In this document: piece by piece, positions 1-5,934 of the stretch
Layout of the letters: every line of letters starts with the position of its first letter
Position numbering within the stretch: the stretch's first letter is position 1
DNA from: SM23-78 sp041479965
Lineage (GTDB): Archaea > Nanobdellota > Nanobdellia > Woesearchaeales > SM23-78
Direction: 5' to 3'
Assembly: GCA_041479965.1 (NCBI GenBank)
Contig: JBGOZE010000042.1
Location: 1 to 11,578, forward strand
DNA length: 11,578 bases
Program-made: the position numbers and the translations under genes
The notes under the pieces: model-generated
Seen by the model: only the letters and a program-made list of their open reading frames with translations
What the model was told of the DNA's origin: nothing
The model's database searches: none

Positions 1-290
1 ATTGCTCCGTGCTTCTGGAAATAGGCTAGGTTCTCAACAACAACCTTGTTGCCCAGATGAATATGGTCGCTTGTTGGCATTATTCCGCTCAGAGCATAGA
101 AAGGCTTCTTTTCCTTGATGCACTTGGCAATGATGCTCAAATCTCGTCCTGCAAATACAACGCCGCGCCTCATCACTCTGTTGGGCTCTGGAAACATGTC
201 GGGCATGAATACTTCTAGCCCGAAGTCTTTTATTGCCTTGGCATAATCCTCTACCAATTCAGAGCCGTAAGGGTCTATTATTTTTACCAT
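1..290 (-). CDS. trpS: Tryptophanyl-tRNA synthetase, N-terminal part (runs off the left edge)
   Basis: The minus-strand frame from the ATG at 290 is open to the window edge (about 96 codons) and begins MVKIIDPYGSELVEDYAK. Archaeal TrpRS proteins start with the same kind of segment: an I/M-D-P-Y/W-G stretch, then a block reading MRRGVVFAGRD (about residues 43-53), then the class I synthetase signature region ending in HLGN (about residues 78-81), which stands for the ATP-binding HIGH motif. The enzyme charges tRNA-Trp in the cytoplasm. The KMSKS loop and anticodon domain lie outside the window. A TATA-like box is centred 29 nt before the ATG and no Shine-Dalgarno is visible, so the mRNA is probably leaderless. 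TyrRS is the nearest alternative, but the MRRG and GRD blocks favour TrpRS. Confidence 0.85.
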   Translation of the reverse strand, partial: MVKIIDPYGSELVEDYAKAIKDFGLEVFMPDMFPEPNRVMRRGVVFAGRDLSIIAKCIKEKKPFYALSGIMPTSDHIHLGNKVVVENLAYFQKHGA

Positions 291-314
291 AATATACTAT
301 GATTGCCTATATGC

Positions 315-323
315 TATTTAAAA
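315..323 (-). promoter_or_regulatory. TATA box of trpS
   Basis: On the minus strand this reads TTTTAAATA. It is centred 29 nt before the trpS ATG at 290, which predicts transcription starting at or next to the start codon. It shares an 81-bp divergent intergenic region with the next promoter. Confidence 0.55.
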
Positions 324-339
324 GTTTCTACGCGAAACC

Positions 340-347
340 TTTTTATA
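340..347 (+). promoter_or_regulatory. TATA box of the Nudix remnant and DUF285 gene
   Basis: TTTTATAC is centred 28 nt before the ATG at 372, the leaderless spacing seen elsewhere in this window. No separate TATA box is seen at the right distance from the surface-protein gene at 483, so this promoter probably drives both reading frames. Confidence 0.5.
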
Positions 348-371
348 CAGCTTCAGCAAAGCTTTAACAGC

Positions 372-476
372 ATGGACAATGAGATGGTTGACATCCTGGA
401 TGAGCAAGGTAACCCTACTGGCGAGGGTCGGGCAAAAAAATATTTTAGAGAATATGCTAAAAAAATAATAAGCTGA
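372..476 (+). pseudogene. Truncated N-terminus of a Nudix (IDI-like) hydrolase, 34 codons
   Basis: The frame encodes 34 residues starting MDNEMVDILDEQGNPTG and then stops (TGA 474-476). The segment VDILDEQGNPTG is the typical opening strand and turn of Nudix hydrolases related to isopentenyl-diphosphate isomerase, in which it precedes the catalytic Nudix box. Nothing after about residue 18 resembles the family (RAKKYFREYAKKIIS), and the Nudix box is absent, so the product cannot be an active hydrolase. The frame keeps a well-placed TATA box. Its stop codon lies 6 nt before the ATG of the DUF285 gene, so it may now act as a translated leader. The alternative is a genuine small leader peptide with chance similarity. 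Confidence 0.55.
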
Positions 477-482
477 GATGAA

Positions 483-1796
483 ATGGACAAAAAAATAATT
501 TTGATCGCAGCAATGATGCTGATGAGCTTGTGCGTGGGAATAGCAAACGCAGAGCGATGCAATGAAACATGGAGGCCTTGCATGTATGATGAGAATGGAG
601 CACTCACAGAATGCACCGCAACAAACATGAGCAATATGTTTTATCATATTATGAATTTCGATACAACAATAGGAAATATTACGGGTTGGAACACGAGTTG
701 CATAACCGATATGAGTTGGATGTTTAGAGAAGCGCACGATTTTAATCAAGATATAGGTGATTGGGATACGAGCAATGTTGTGAATATGGCTTTTATGTTT
801 AGTGATGCGTATGTATTTAATCAGAATCTTAGTAAATGGAATACCAGCAAAGTAACCGATATGAGTTATATGTTCTATGTTGATTATGATTTTAACGGAA
901 ATATAAGTAGTTGGGATGTAAGTAAAGTTACAGATATGGGCTATATGTTCTATGTTGACCATTCTTTCAACCAAGACATAAGCGGTTGGGACACAAGCAA
1001 AGTAACAAATATGGCCTGGATGTTTGATAGCGCTTATTATTTCAATCAACCAATAGGAATTTGGAATACAAGCAAAGTAACAAATATGGAGAATATGTTT
1101 GGCGATGCCTACTCATTCAACCAAGACCTTAGTGCTTGGGACACAAGCAAAGTAACAGATATGAGCATTATGTTCAGTAATGCTTTTCAAAGTTCCTATG
1201 CTTTCAATCAAGATATAAGTAATTGGAATACAAGTAGCGTAACCAAGATGGATAGAATGTTTTATCGTTCATTTAGCTTTAATCAACCAATAGGAAGCTG
1301 GGATACAAGCAAAGTAACCAACACGGATAGAATGTTTCGCGACGCTTCATCTTTCAACCAAGACATAAGTGGATGGGATACAAGCAAAGTAACTAACATG
1401 TACAGAATGTTTTACCGAGCATTCAACTTCAATCAGAACCTTAGCAATTGGGACACAAGCAAAGTAACCAACATGTACGAAATGTTCTACGGAGTTACTC
1501 TATCAATAGAAAATTATGACGCTTTACTTAATGGATGGAGCAGCAAAACACAAAACGCCCTAACTTTTAGCGGAGGAAACTCAACATACTCTTCTAACGG
1601 GCTAGCTGGAAGAAACATATTAACAGGCACATACCAATGGAACATTACAGATGGAGGAATGAACTGCTCAACAGGATTAATAGGAACAATAGCCTGCGGA
1701 AGCACAGGAACACTACAAATATTTCTAGCAATAGCAGTATTAGTATTGCTCGTAGGAATAGGAGTGATAGGATACATAATAATCACAAAGAAATAA
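483..1796 (+). CDS. DUF285 (BspA-like) 25-residue-repeat surface protein with C-terminal membrane anchor
   Basis: This is a 437-residue exported protein. Residues 1-23 form a signal peptide ending IANA. Residues 69 to about 347 are eleven tandem units of 25 residues with consensus W-D/N-T-S-K-V-T-N/D-M-x-x-M-F-x-x-A-x-x-F-N-Q-D-I-S-x, the hallmark of the DUF285/BspA-like leucine-rich-repeat-type family (PF03382). Unit 7 carries a 4-residue insertion. A non-repeat region follows, then a hydrophobic anchor at about 411-434 and a KK end. Units with W-N-T-S contain an N-glycosylation sequon. Such proteins are cell-surface adhesin-like molecules in bacteria and some archaea; here attachment to host cells or surfaces is an inference. 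The gene looks more AT-rich than its neighbours, which fits transfer. It ends 3 bp before the convergent gene at 1800. Confidence 0.9.
   Translation: MDKKIILIAAMMLMSLCVGIANAERCNETWRPCMYDENGALTECTATNMSNMFYHIMNFDTTIGNITGWNTSCITDMSWMFREAHDFNQDIGDWDTSNVVNMAFMFSDAYVFNQNLSKWNTSKVTDMSYMFYVDYDFNGNISSWDVSKVTDMGYMFYVDHSFNQDISGWDTSKVTNMAWMFDSAYYFNQPIGIWNTSKVTNMENMFGDAYSFNQDLSAWDTSKVTDMSIMFSNAFQSSYAFNQDISNWNTSSVTKMDRMFYRSFSFNQPIGSWDTSKVTNTDRMFRDASSFNQDISGWDTSKVTNMYRMFYRAFNFNQNLSNWDTSKVTNMYEMFYGVTLSIENYDALLNGWSSKTQNALTFSGGNSTYSSNGLAGRNILTGTYQWNITDGGMNCSTGLIGTIACGSTGTLQIFLAIAVLVLLVGIGVIGYIIITKK
687..1520 (+). repeat. Eleven tandem 75-bp coding repeats
   Basis: The units start at the conserved tryptophan codons (for example 687, 762, 837, 912, 987) and encode the 25-residue DUF285 repeat. 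Conservation at the DNA level is strong around the motif ACAAGCAAAGTAAC, found in most units from 987 onward. Unit 7 is 12 bp longer. The first units are more diverged than units 4-11. This pattern could support slippage or recombination that changes repeat number. Confidence 0.9.
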
Positions 1797-1799
1797 CAT

Positions 1800-2243
1800 C
1801 TACCCAAAAATCCTCTTGACAACTTCCAGGGCTGCTTCTCTTTTCCTCGGGAAGGCCGCTATGCTTATCCTGATGTGATAGCATTCTCCGCAGTCTGTGA
1901 CCTGATATTGGTCGTGCAAGAGGCTTTCCTTGTCAAGCCTTATGAAAAAATTAAGGTTCTCGTCTAATCTGTCTTCTTGGCTTATGAGCATCTTTCTTTG
2001 CTGCTCATCAAGCTTTTCTTTCAGGTGCTTGAGAAAAATGTTGGTATGCTTGTCCTTGCTCAATTCAACTTCGCGGATGGTTATCTGTCGCTGGCTGAAG
2101 CTGGTGGCTTTGCTAGTCCTGACAATGATCTTCTCTTCTTCAAGATTGAAAGGGAAAAGTTTCATGAAAGCCTTGGTCAGGGCGTCAGAATCCTCTTCTG
2201 GCTTGATGAACACGCTTATCTTGATGCTGTTGGCTAGCTTCAT
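1800..2243 (-). CDS. COG1325-type RNA-binding protein (PF01877)
   Basis: This 147-residue protein begins MKLANSIKISVFIKPEEDSD. The early E-E-D-x-D, the segment EDRLDENLNFFIRLDKESLL at about residues 90-109 and the C-terminal HIRISIAAFPRKREAA are characteristic of the archaeal family COG1325, an RNA-binding protein with a double-stranded-RNA-binding-like fold often listed as exosome-associated. The expected role is binding structured RNA in the cytoplasm, and the molecular partner is not known from this sequence. Length is normal for the family. A TATA-like box is centred 29 nt upstream of the ATG, which suggests a leaderless mRNA. It is transcribed in the same direction as the queuosine-salvage gene upstream, but the 65-bp gap holds its own promoter. 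Confidence 0.75.
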   Translation of the reverse strand: MKLANSIKISVFIKPEEDSDALTKAFMKLFPFNLEEEKIIVRTSKATSFSQRQITIREVELSKDKHTNIFLKHLKEKLDEQQRKMLISQEDRLDENLNFFIRLDKESLLHDQYQVTDCGECYHIRISIAAFPRKREAALEVVKRIFG

Positions 2244-2267
2244 GCTTATTTATAGAATTAGTTCTAG

Positions 2268-2277
2268 TTTTAATTTA
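2268..2277 (-). promoter_or_regulatory. TATA box of the COG1325 gene
   Basis: On the minus strand this reads TAAATTAAAA. It is centred 29 nt before the ATG at 2243. A second TATA-like run (TATAAATAAG, just upstream of the ATG) is too close to the start to work as a promoter. Confidence 0.45.
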
Positions 2278-2308
2278 TTGCGGTAGAATTGCTTCGCTGC
2301 AAATCCCT

Positions 2309-3286
2309 TCAGTAGTCAGTGGTGTATGTCAGGTGATGGTGGCCTGGCATCTTCCTGGTCTCATTCCACAGCTTGTTGTCAATGCTGAGCGCATTGGCGC
2401 TTCCAGGTCCTATTATCTCGTTGATCCTGTCTGCGAGCATCTTGCAGGCATGGATGGTGCTGGCCCTGAGCTCAAGCTCTTCCCTGGAACCCTGAGGAAT
2501 GAGCACTTGGTTGTCAATTCTTTCAGCAAGGCTATTCTCATATTTAATGACTCCTAAGTCTCTCAAGCCTTTGGGCAGAATATAGTCTGCGAATACTGTC
2601 AGCTCGTCTATGTCTTCCATCGCAAACTCTCCTTGGCCTTGGAACCTGCCGTAGACCATTCCTGGTGCTAGCTGGGCTCTCTTGTCAAACCTGACAAGTT
2701 TTCCGTTATAAAAAACTGAATCATCAAATGATGGGAACTCTGATGTCAACTTCTCCACTAGTCCTTTTCCGTCATTGAAAAGCCTGTGGTTGGATGCTTC
2801 GACAAGATTATAGAAGCGCCCGTCATATTCCTTGTACAGGACCTGTCCTACTTCTCGGAAGATGGCTAATCTTTCCTCAAACATAGGAATCTTTATGTTG
2901 CCCTCAAAAATCCTTTCCATCTCCCCCTTTGAGATGTCTCTCAGGAAGTCTCCTTCCAATAATTCTGGGAATTCATCTTCTATTGCTCTTTTCAGGCAAG
3001 CCCACATGCCAGTTGCTCCTTTCCATTTAGTTCCCTGGTATTCTGTCTCAAATTTTTCCTTGGTGTCAAAATCCATGTATGCAAAATTAATAGTGTTTCC
3101 CAGGAAGAAGAAATCAATGACTTCCTCGCTCTTTCCTTCCATGAAAACAGGCAAGTTCCATGATGGAATTATCAGCTCTTGGCCAGCAAACCTCTTGGCT
3201 GTCTCTTCTAATTTTTTCCTGTCAATGAAAACATATTGCGGATTCTCCACTAGAAAGCGCGTTGATTCCAGAACTTGATTGCCCAT
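2309..3286 (-). CDS. Queuosine salvage protein, DUF2419/Qng1 family (queuosine nucleoside hydrolase)
   Basis: The 325-residue protein matches the Q_salvage family (PF10343) along its whole length. Visible landmarks are the start VLESTRFLVENPQYVFID, FFFLGNTINFAYMDF (about 60-74), the Trp/Gly-rich GTKWKGATGMWA (85-96), FPSFDD (184-189), KRAQLAPGMVYGRFQGQG (202-219), the signature LTVFADYILPKGLRDLG with Asp234 (229-245), and a terminal HHHLTYTTDY. Family members release queuine from queuosine nucleoside, and the Asp in the FADY motif is the expected catalytic residue. Archaea normally make archaeosine instead of queuosine, so the natural substrate is open. The start is supported by a purine-rich ribosome-binding site (minus-strand GGGAGGGG, plus positions 3293-3300). 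The family assignment is firm; the substrate in this host is inference. Confidence 0.88.
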   Translation of the reverse strand: MGNQVLESTRFLVENPQYVFIDRKKLEETAKRFAGQELIIPSWNLPVFMEGKSEEVIDFFFLGNTINFAYMDFDTKEKFETEYQGTKWKGATGMWACLKRAIEDEFPELLEGDFLRDISKGEMERIFEGNIKIPMFEERLAIFREVGQVLYKEYDGRFYNLVEASNHRLFNDGKGLVEKLTSEFPSFDDSVFYNGKLVRFDKRAQLAPGMVYGRFQGQGEFAMEDIDELTVFADYILPKGLRDLGVIKYENSLAERIDNQVLIPQGSREELELRASTIHACKMLADRINEIIGPGSANALSIDNKLWNETRKMPGHHHLTYTTDY

Positions 3287-3321
3287 GGTATCCCCTCCCT
3301 AGTGGATAAAAATAATAGCGA

Positions 3322-3334
3322 TTATATAAATTTT
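3322..3334 (-). promoter_or_regulatory. TATA box of the Qng1-like gene
   Basis: On the minus strand this reads AAAATTTATATAA. It is centred about 40 nt before the ATG at 3286, which leaves a short leader that includes the GGGAGGGG ribosome-binding site. It shares the 184-bp divergent region with the protease promoter. I see no gene in that region. Confidence 0.55.
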
Positions 3335-3440
3335 GTTATCTGCATTTTTTTAATTCCGCAACATCAAGAAACTAGTTTGAGCAAGAACTTCTTTGACTTA
3401 TGCTCTTGTTTTAAATTCATCCTCTTTCTGAGGCAAATGC

Positions 3441-3447
3441 TTAAATA
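3441..3447 (+). promoter_or_regulatory. TATA box of the presenilin-like protease gene
   Basis: TTAAATA is centred 27 nt before the ATG at 3471. Between it and the ATG is a short inverted repeat, AACCTC (3458-3463) and GAGGTT (3465-3470), which directly abuts the start codon. It could be an operator or chance, and it also supplies a GAGGT motif too close to the ATG for a normal ribosome-binding site. Confidence 0.5.
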
Positions 3448-3470
3448 CTAGTTCTTTAACCTCTGAGGTT

Positions 3471-4433
3471 ATGAAGCATGACTTGAAAATCACTCTTGTG
3501 CTCATAGTTTTCTTTTTGCTCGCCCAATTGGTCGGCTTGGCTTTGATCAACTACAAATTGGAGATTGTTCAGGTGGGCAACCAGACCAGTGTGGGCTACA
3601 CAGAAATCTCAGGCAGCGAGCTTCCATCTTGGAACACTTCAATAGTGCTCTTATATGTCCTAGGCGGAGTCCTGGTCGGCACTTTGCTAGTCCTCCTAAT
3701 AATAAGGCTCAAGAAGATCAACTTGTGGAAAGCATGGTTCTTCCTTGCAGTGCTCATCGCCATGAGCTTTGCCTTTGACGTCCTGATAAAAAATTACACA
3801 ATAAGCTTGATCATATCTTTGCTCCTGACCTATCTCAAGATCTACAGGCACAATGTTGTGGTGCACAACTTCACAGAGGTCTTCATGTATGCTGGCATCG
3901 GCTTGTTCATTGTCGGTCTTCTGAAGACTCGAGTGCTAGGAGCAGTCATCCTGCTGCTTGCCATCTCATTATATGACATGTATGCTGTGTGGAAGAGCAA
4001 ACACATGGTCAAGATGGCTAAGTTCCAGTCAGAGAGCAAGGTCTTTGCAGGATTGATGATACCTTACACTTCCAAAGCAGAGGCTGGCCCGACAAAGGCA
4101 TCAGCCAAGCTTAAGAGCGAGAAGACTCTCAAGCTGCCAGAGCTTAAATCTGAGAAGAAGAACGCCATCCTCGGAGGCGGAGACATTGCTTTCCCTTTGA
4201 TATTCACAGGAGTTGTTATGCGGAGCATCGCAGACAAGCTCTTCAACAGATTAGGGCTTACCTTGTCAGCTGCTAAGAGCATTGCTTTCCAGCAAAGCCT
4301 GATTATTACTGTGACGACAGCCATTGCTCTTGCTTTGCTTTTCTTCTATGCGAAAAAAGACAAGTTCTATCCTGCAATGCCTTTTGTGACAGCAGGCTGC
4401 CTGATAGGCTATGGCATTGTTCTCTTGCTCTAA
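3471..4433 (+). CDS. Presenilin/signal peptide peptidase-like intramembrane aspartyl protease (family A22)
   Basis: This 320-residue protein has about nine hydrophobic segments. The three signature motifs of A22 intramembrane proteases are present in order: Y-D at Tyr168-Asp169 (SLYDMYAVW), G-x-G-D at residues 235-238 (LGGGDIAFPL, catalytic Asp238), and the C-terminal P-A-L position, which here reads PAMP (301-304). A hydrophilic loop rich in Lys, Ala and Ser (about 200-232) separates the two catalytic aspartates. Archaeal homologues (PSH, PF06550) have the same plan. The protein is expected to cleave transmembrane helices, such as remnant signal peptides, inside the cytoplasmic membrane. The Leu-to-Met change in the third motif is conservative. 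A TATA box 27 nt upstream suggests a leaderless mRNA. Confidence 0.9.
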   Translation: MKHDLKITLVLIVFFLLAQLVGLALINYKLEIVQVGNQTSVGYTEISGSELPSWNTSIVLLYVLGGVLVGTLLVLLIIRLKKINLWKAWFFLAVLIAMSFAFDVLIKNYTISLIISLLLTYLKIYRHNVVVHNFTEVFMYAGIGLFIVGLLKTRVLGAVILLLAISLYDMYAVWKSKHMVKMAKFQSESKVFAGLMIPYTSKAEAGPTKASAKLKSEKTLKLPELKSEKKNAILGGGDIAFPLIFTGVVMRSIADKLFNRLGLTLSAAKSIAFQQSLIITVTTAIALALLFFYAKKDKFYPAMPFVTAGCLIGYGIVLLL

Positions 4434-4443
4434 AAAGATAATC

Positions 4444-4450
4444 TTTATTA
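4444..4450 (+). promoter_or_regulatory. TATA-like box of the four-helix membrane protein gene
   Basis: TTTATTA is centred 28 nt before the ATG at 4475. It lies in the 41-bp gap after the protease stop codon, so the gene can be transcribed on its own as well as by read-through. Confidence 0.4.
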
Positions 4451-4474
4451 AGCCGCAAGGACAAGAAGTGGATT

Positions 4475-5008
4475 ATGCCTCAGAAAACAAATAAATCCTC
4501 TCTATTGAAAAAGCCTATTCCTGTGCAGAAAGAGCCTCCGACATGGGTAAAGGTGCTTTCAGTTCTTTATTTCATAAGTGCAGGATTACTGATTGTCGTG
4601 GCTATTGCCTTGGTCATCCTTTCAGTGATGGTAGTCAAATACATTGAGCTCACTCAGAACTCAACTCCACCCTACGCAGAAACCTCGAGCGCAGGCTTGC
4701 TCTCAATACTTCCTCCTGCTAATGTAATAATCATTATGGGAATATTCGGAGCCTTGTTCTGCATTGGCTTTGCAGTGTTCCATTTCTTTTTAGCCAAGGG
4801 CTTGTGGAAGCTGAAGAACTGGGCGAGAATAACCTTGATTGTGTTCAGCAGCCTGGGAGCATTGACAGCTTTTGGCTGGCTGCTGCTCTACTCTTTCATA
4901 AGCAATCTTCCGGGAATCGCAGGCTCATTAGTCTCTGTGCTCCTGAACGGATTAGTATTCCTTTATCTGTTGCGCAATGAAGAAGTCAAAAAAGCTTTCA
5001 CGGGCTGA
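4475..5008 (+). CDS. Hypothetical four-helix membrane protein
   Basis: The 177-residue product has a basic, proline-containing N-terminal tail (1-22), then four predicted membrane segments: about 24-54, 82-108, 116-140 and 148-167. A polar loop with an N-S-T sequon (62-64) separates the first two. The motif G-L-W-K-L-K-N-W-A-R before the third segment occurs in many uncharacterised small membrane proteins of bacteria and archaea, and no enzymatic motif is visible. It lies 41 bp downstream of the presenilin-like protease on the same strand, so a functional link such as substrate or partner is possible but unproven. Its last 11 bp overlap the 3' end of the convergent metallo-hydrolase gene. Confidence 0.75.
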   Translation: MPQKTNKSSLLKKPIPVQKEPPTWVKVLSVLYFISAGLLIVVAIALVILSVMVVKYIELTQNSTPPYAETSSAGLLSILPPANVIIIMGIFGALFCIGFAVFHFFLAKGLWKLKNWARITLIVFSSLGALTAFGWLLLYSFISNLPGIAGSLVSVLLNGLVFLYLLRNEEVKKAFTG

Positions 5009-5816
5009 AAGGCTCAAGAGTGCTCTGCCTCATCCTGGACGAGAAAGACACTGGGTTGATCAATAATCCGTCCTTGGCAACAACCACTTCCACTCCTGTT
5101 TCTCTCTGAAGCTCCCTTGCCTGGTACATGGGGTCTGCTTCTAACATCTTGACACCGAAGTGAGTTATCACTGCAAGCTTAGGGCTGGCCTTCTTGATGA
5201 ACTTAGCAGCATCCTCAACATTCATATGGCCTTCAATTTTCATGTCTCGAGGATACTTGCAGTTGAGTATGAGCATGCCGCACTTAGAGAACTGCTCTGC
5301 AATCTCATCAGCGTATTCTGAGTCAGAAACATAGCCAATCCTGTACCTTGGAGTCTCAAAGATGAATCCTATTCCTTCAGAATCAAAGTGCTTGGTCTTG
5401 GTGGTGTAGATGTTGATGTTGTTGATGCCTATCTTGGTTCCTGGCTCCAATGCGAGCACTCTCTCGACAAAGTTCCAGCTCCTCTTCTTGAGTATAGGCA
5501 CTTCTTTCTCATCTCCTTGAGCGAATTTCTTGTTGCAAACCAATACTCCTATCCTGTCAAGCCCTGATACGCTCAAGGCTTCAAGCACTGCATTTGCGTC
5601 ATTGCAATGATTAGTGTGGGCGTGGCTCACAAGCACAGCAATCGTGTCTCTTATGCTTATATCTGCCTGTCTGGCTCTTACCAAGCATCCAGGCCCTGGG
5701 TCTAGCACGAACTGATTACCATCCAATTCAAGAATTATGCCGCCGCTTGCCCTTATCTGCTTGCCAACAACTATAGAATCGCCGCCTGTGCCTAAGAATA
5801 GGACTGAATTCTCCAA
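4998..5816 (-). CDS. Metallo-beta-lactamase-fold hydrolase with altered metal motif (HxHxNH)
   Basis: About 272 residues if translation starts at the TTG at 5816, which is preceded by the minus-strand ribosome-binding site GGGGGTG. An upstream in-frame TTG at 5837 would add 7 residues. The fold is visible from LFLGTGGDS, a strand ending LDPGPG, the motif SHAHTNHCND (His65, His67, Asn69, His70), GYVSDSEY (Asp165), EGHM (His197) and THFG (His219). In the superfamily the motif is HxHxDH, where the Asp and second pair of ligands hold the second metal; here that Asp is Asn. The other ligands look intact, so a mononuclear or altered enzyme, or an RNase Z/phosphodiesterase-like relative with a different substrate, is possible. 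The substrate is unknown. Confidence 0.8.
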   Translation of the reverse strand: MENSVLFLGTGGDSIVVGKQIRASGGIILELDGNQFVLDPGPGCLVRARQADISIRDTIAVLVSHAHTNHCNDANAVLEALSVSGLDRIGVLVCNKKFAQGDEKEVPILKKRSWNFVERVLALEPGTKIGINNINIYTTKTKHFDSEGIGFIFETPRYRIGYVSDSEYADEIAEQFSKCGMLILNCKYPRDMKIEGHMNVEDAAKFIKKASPKLAVITHFGVKMLEADPMYQARELQRETGVEVVVAKDGLLINPVSFSSRMRQSTLEPFSP

Positions 5817-5849
5817 GCTAACACCCCCGACTATCAAGAAGATAGCTTA

Positions 5850-5862
5850 TTCTGGTTAATAA
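5850..5862 (-). promoter_or_regulatory. Promoter element of the metallo-hydrolase gene, shared with the GH15-like gene
   Basis: On the plus strand this reads TTCTGGTTAATAA; on the minus strand TTATTAACCAGAA, a TATA-like box followed by CCAGAA. The identical 13-mer lies at 8953-8965 in front of the GH15-like gene. Here the predicted transcription start is about 5833, giving a short leader that contains the ribosome-binding site and supporting the TTG start at 5816. Confidence 0.45.
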
Positions 5863-5882
5863 GTTTTTTGGTTTTTTAAGAA

Positions 5883-5890
5883 AATTTTTA
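5883..5890 (+). promoter_or_regulatory. TATA box of the redox operon
   Basis: AATTTTTA is centred about 49 nt before the ATG at 5935, which predicts a leader of about 23 nt holding a G-rich ribosome-binding site (5923-5928). No other promoter is evident between here and 7371, so the four genes downstream are probably co-transcribed. Confidence 0.45.
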
Positions 5891-5934
5891 AGCTCGCCAG
5901 CTTTTCTTATGTCCTAACAACAGGGGGCGATAAT

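Noticed and set aside
318..1049. Long open frame on the minus strand opposite the DUF285 gene (243 codons)
   Set aside because: It is a shadow of the 75-bp repeats: its protein repeats the pattern IEHIxHIxYxAxIPxTYI in antisense, with no start signal and no family.
687..1520. Regularly spaced repeats as a CRISPR array
   Set aside because: The repeats are contiguous 75-bp coding units in one open frame with no unique spacers.
1977..2237. Plus-strand open frames opposite the COG1325 and Qng1-like genes
   Set aside because: No family match, no promoter or ribosome-binding site, and they lie entirely antisense to well-supported genes.
3458..3470. Inverted repeat AACCTC-T-GAGGTT at the protease start as an operator
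   Set aside because: Short arms and only one copy; it is kept as a note in the promoter entry but not called a regulatory site.
5817..5837. Upstream TTG (5837) as start of the metallo-hydrolase
   Set aside because: The GGGGGTG ribosome-binding site lies between the two TTG codons and fits the one at 5816. The choice is probable, not certain.
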